Source: an uncultured Bacteroidaceae bacterium
GTDB taxonomy: Bacteria > Bacteroidota > Bacteroidia > Bacteroidales > Bacteroidaceae
Assembly: GCA_905234125.1 (NCBI GenBank)
Contig: CAJOGQ010000027.1
Coordinates: 1 to 33,302 of the forward strand
Direction of reading: 5' to 3'
Length of the DNA: 33,302 nucleotides
The notes under the pieces were generated by a model. That model made no database searches. It saw nothing but the letters and a program-made list of their open reading frames with translations, and was not told the DNA's origin. Below, one piece after another: positions 32,591 to 33,302 of this stretch (position 1 is its first letter; each line of letters starts with the position of its first letter). A program made the position numbers and the translations under genes.

Positions 32591-32598
32591 TACCTTTG
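32591..32598 (+). promoter_or_regulatory. -7 element of the last gene
   Basis: TACCTTTG matches the -7 consensus, with about 62 bases of AT-rich leader before the ATG. The normal -33 position falls in the terminator's loop and has no TTG. Confidence 0.5.
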
Positions 32599-32666
32599 CA
32601 GCCGAAAAGTCTAACTTGTTTTTAATACATTTTTAATTATTATTTAATTTACCAAATTAATTGCTT

Positions 32667-33302
32667 ATGAGAAAGTTTACTAAACATCTCTTAGCCCTGC
32701 TGCTGATGGTGGCAGGAGTTGTGAGCGCCAGCGCAAAGCCTGAACAGGTACACGCTACGTTCGAGAATGCAGCCCCCACGGGTAATGCCTCATGGGATGG
32801 CTCTACTAACACTTTCGGTTGGTCTGCTACCAGCTGGAATCAGTTGAAGAACATTGGTCTGCCTTCTGGTGACCTTTCTGGTTACAAGAAGCTCGTGGTG
32901 GATACTGAGGGTGATCAGTTCCGTGTCCTTTTCTATCAGGATGCTGCCAACAAGACTCTCTACTGCAAGGACGGTGTGAATGAGTTCATCATTGCTGATG
33001 CTTTGCAGGAGGTTGCTCCAGACGATTGGAACTCTTTCTTGAAGAACTGTACGGAGATTTGTCTCTCTGGTGACAACGTGACAGCTCCTGGCTCTGCTAT
33101 TATTAATGATGTGTACCTCGAGACTTACGATGACGAGGTTGAGCAGGTGTTTGCTTCGTTTGAAAATGCAGCCCCCACAGGTAATGCTTCATGGGATGGC
33201 TCAACTAACACTTTCGGTTGGTCTGCTACCAGCTGGAATCAGTTGAAGAACATTGGTCTGCCTTCTGGTGACCTTTCTGGTTACAAGAAGCTCGTGGTGG
33301 AT
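32667..33302 (+). CDS. Secreted repeat protein, 5' part (runs off the window)
   Basis: The frame is open from ATG 32667 to the last base (212 codons seen). A signal peptide (MRKFTKHLLALLLMVAGVVSASA) leads into a module HATFENAAPTGNASWDGSTN ... YLETYDDEVEQ of about 133 residues. A second copy starts with SFENAAPTGNASW at about residue 165, 399 bp downstream, and is identical in protein sequence over all that is visible. The module is beta-rich with many aromatic and Asn/Gly residues (FGWSATSWNQLKN, YKKLVVDTEGDQFRVLFYQ), resembling sandwich modules found next to Bacteroidetes glycoside hydrolases, so carbohydrate binding is plausible but unproven. What lies downstream, including any catalytic domain, is outside the window. 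Confidence 0.8.
   Translation, partial: MRKFTKHLLALLLMVAGVVSASAKPEQVHATFENAAPTGNASWDGSTNTFGWSATSWNQLKNIGLPSGDLSGYKKLVVDTEGDQFRVLFYQDAANKTLYCKDGVNEFIIADALQEVAPDDWNSFLKNCTEICLSGDNVTAPGSAIINDVYLETYDDEVEQVFASFENAAPTGNASWDGSTNTFGWSATSWNQLKNIGLPSGDLSGYKKLVVD

Overview
The window looks like chromosomal DNA of a Bacteroidales gut or rumen bacterium, most likely Prevotellaceae. The reasons are the SusC/SusD pair, Bacteroidetes-type promoters (TTG near -33, then 19-20 bases, then TAnnTTTG near -7), AT-rich leaders with weak or no Shine-Dalgarno, DUF4859/DUF6055 and LruC-type secreted proteins, and short C-terminal tails of the 'YTLSG...KGIYIxNGKKV..K' kind common in Prevotella. No rRNA, tRNA, CRISPR array, transposase or phage gene was seen.

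Region 1 (1-12147) is a polysaccharide utilisation locus. A SusC-type TonB transporter, cut by the window edge and split by a -1 frameshift near 862, is followed by a short SusD lipoprotein, a propeller-like secreted protein, and a 113-residue membrane protein with an HEMIH motif that ends at a terminator. A separate promoter then drives a multidomain GH2 beta-galactosidase overlapping a GH27 alpha-galactosidase by four bases. Together they suggest capture and stripping of a galactose-decorated glycan. No regulator is in view.

Region 2 (12148-17904) holds an HU-type DNA-binding protein with its own promoter and tandem hairpins. After it come two secreted proteins, one built of five DUF4859-like units and one a DUF6055 zincin-like protein ending in a DUF4859 domain. 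Four proteins of regions 1 and 2 (GH2, GH27 and these two) share the same short C-terminal tail.

Region 3 (17905-21780) lies on the minus strand: a secreted MORN-repeat protein, and an operon of a YrbG-type Na+/Ca2+ exchanger followed three bases later by rmuC. Three sites spaced exactly 22 bp apart lie upstream of that operon.

Region 4 (21981-29820) carries two large paralogous minus-strand lipoproteins of the LruC/DUF4842 type. Each predicted transcript starts almost at once with a similar hairpin with a TGCG loop; I consider this the most interesting regulatory observation here. The 640-base gap between the genes is filled with palindromic repeats.

Region 5 (29821-33302) holds a GT2 glycosyltransferase, a 146-bp MITE-like element bounded by a 10-bp direct repeat, a DUF4421-type outer-membrane protein, and the start of a secreted protein made of nearly identical 133-residue repeats that runs off the window.
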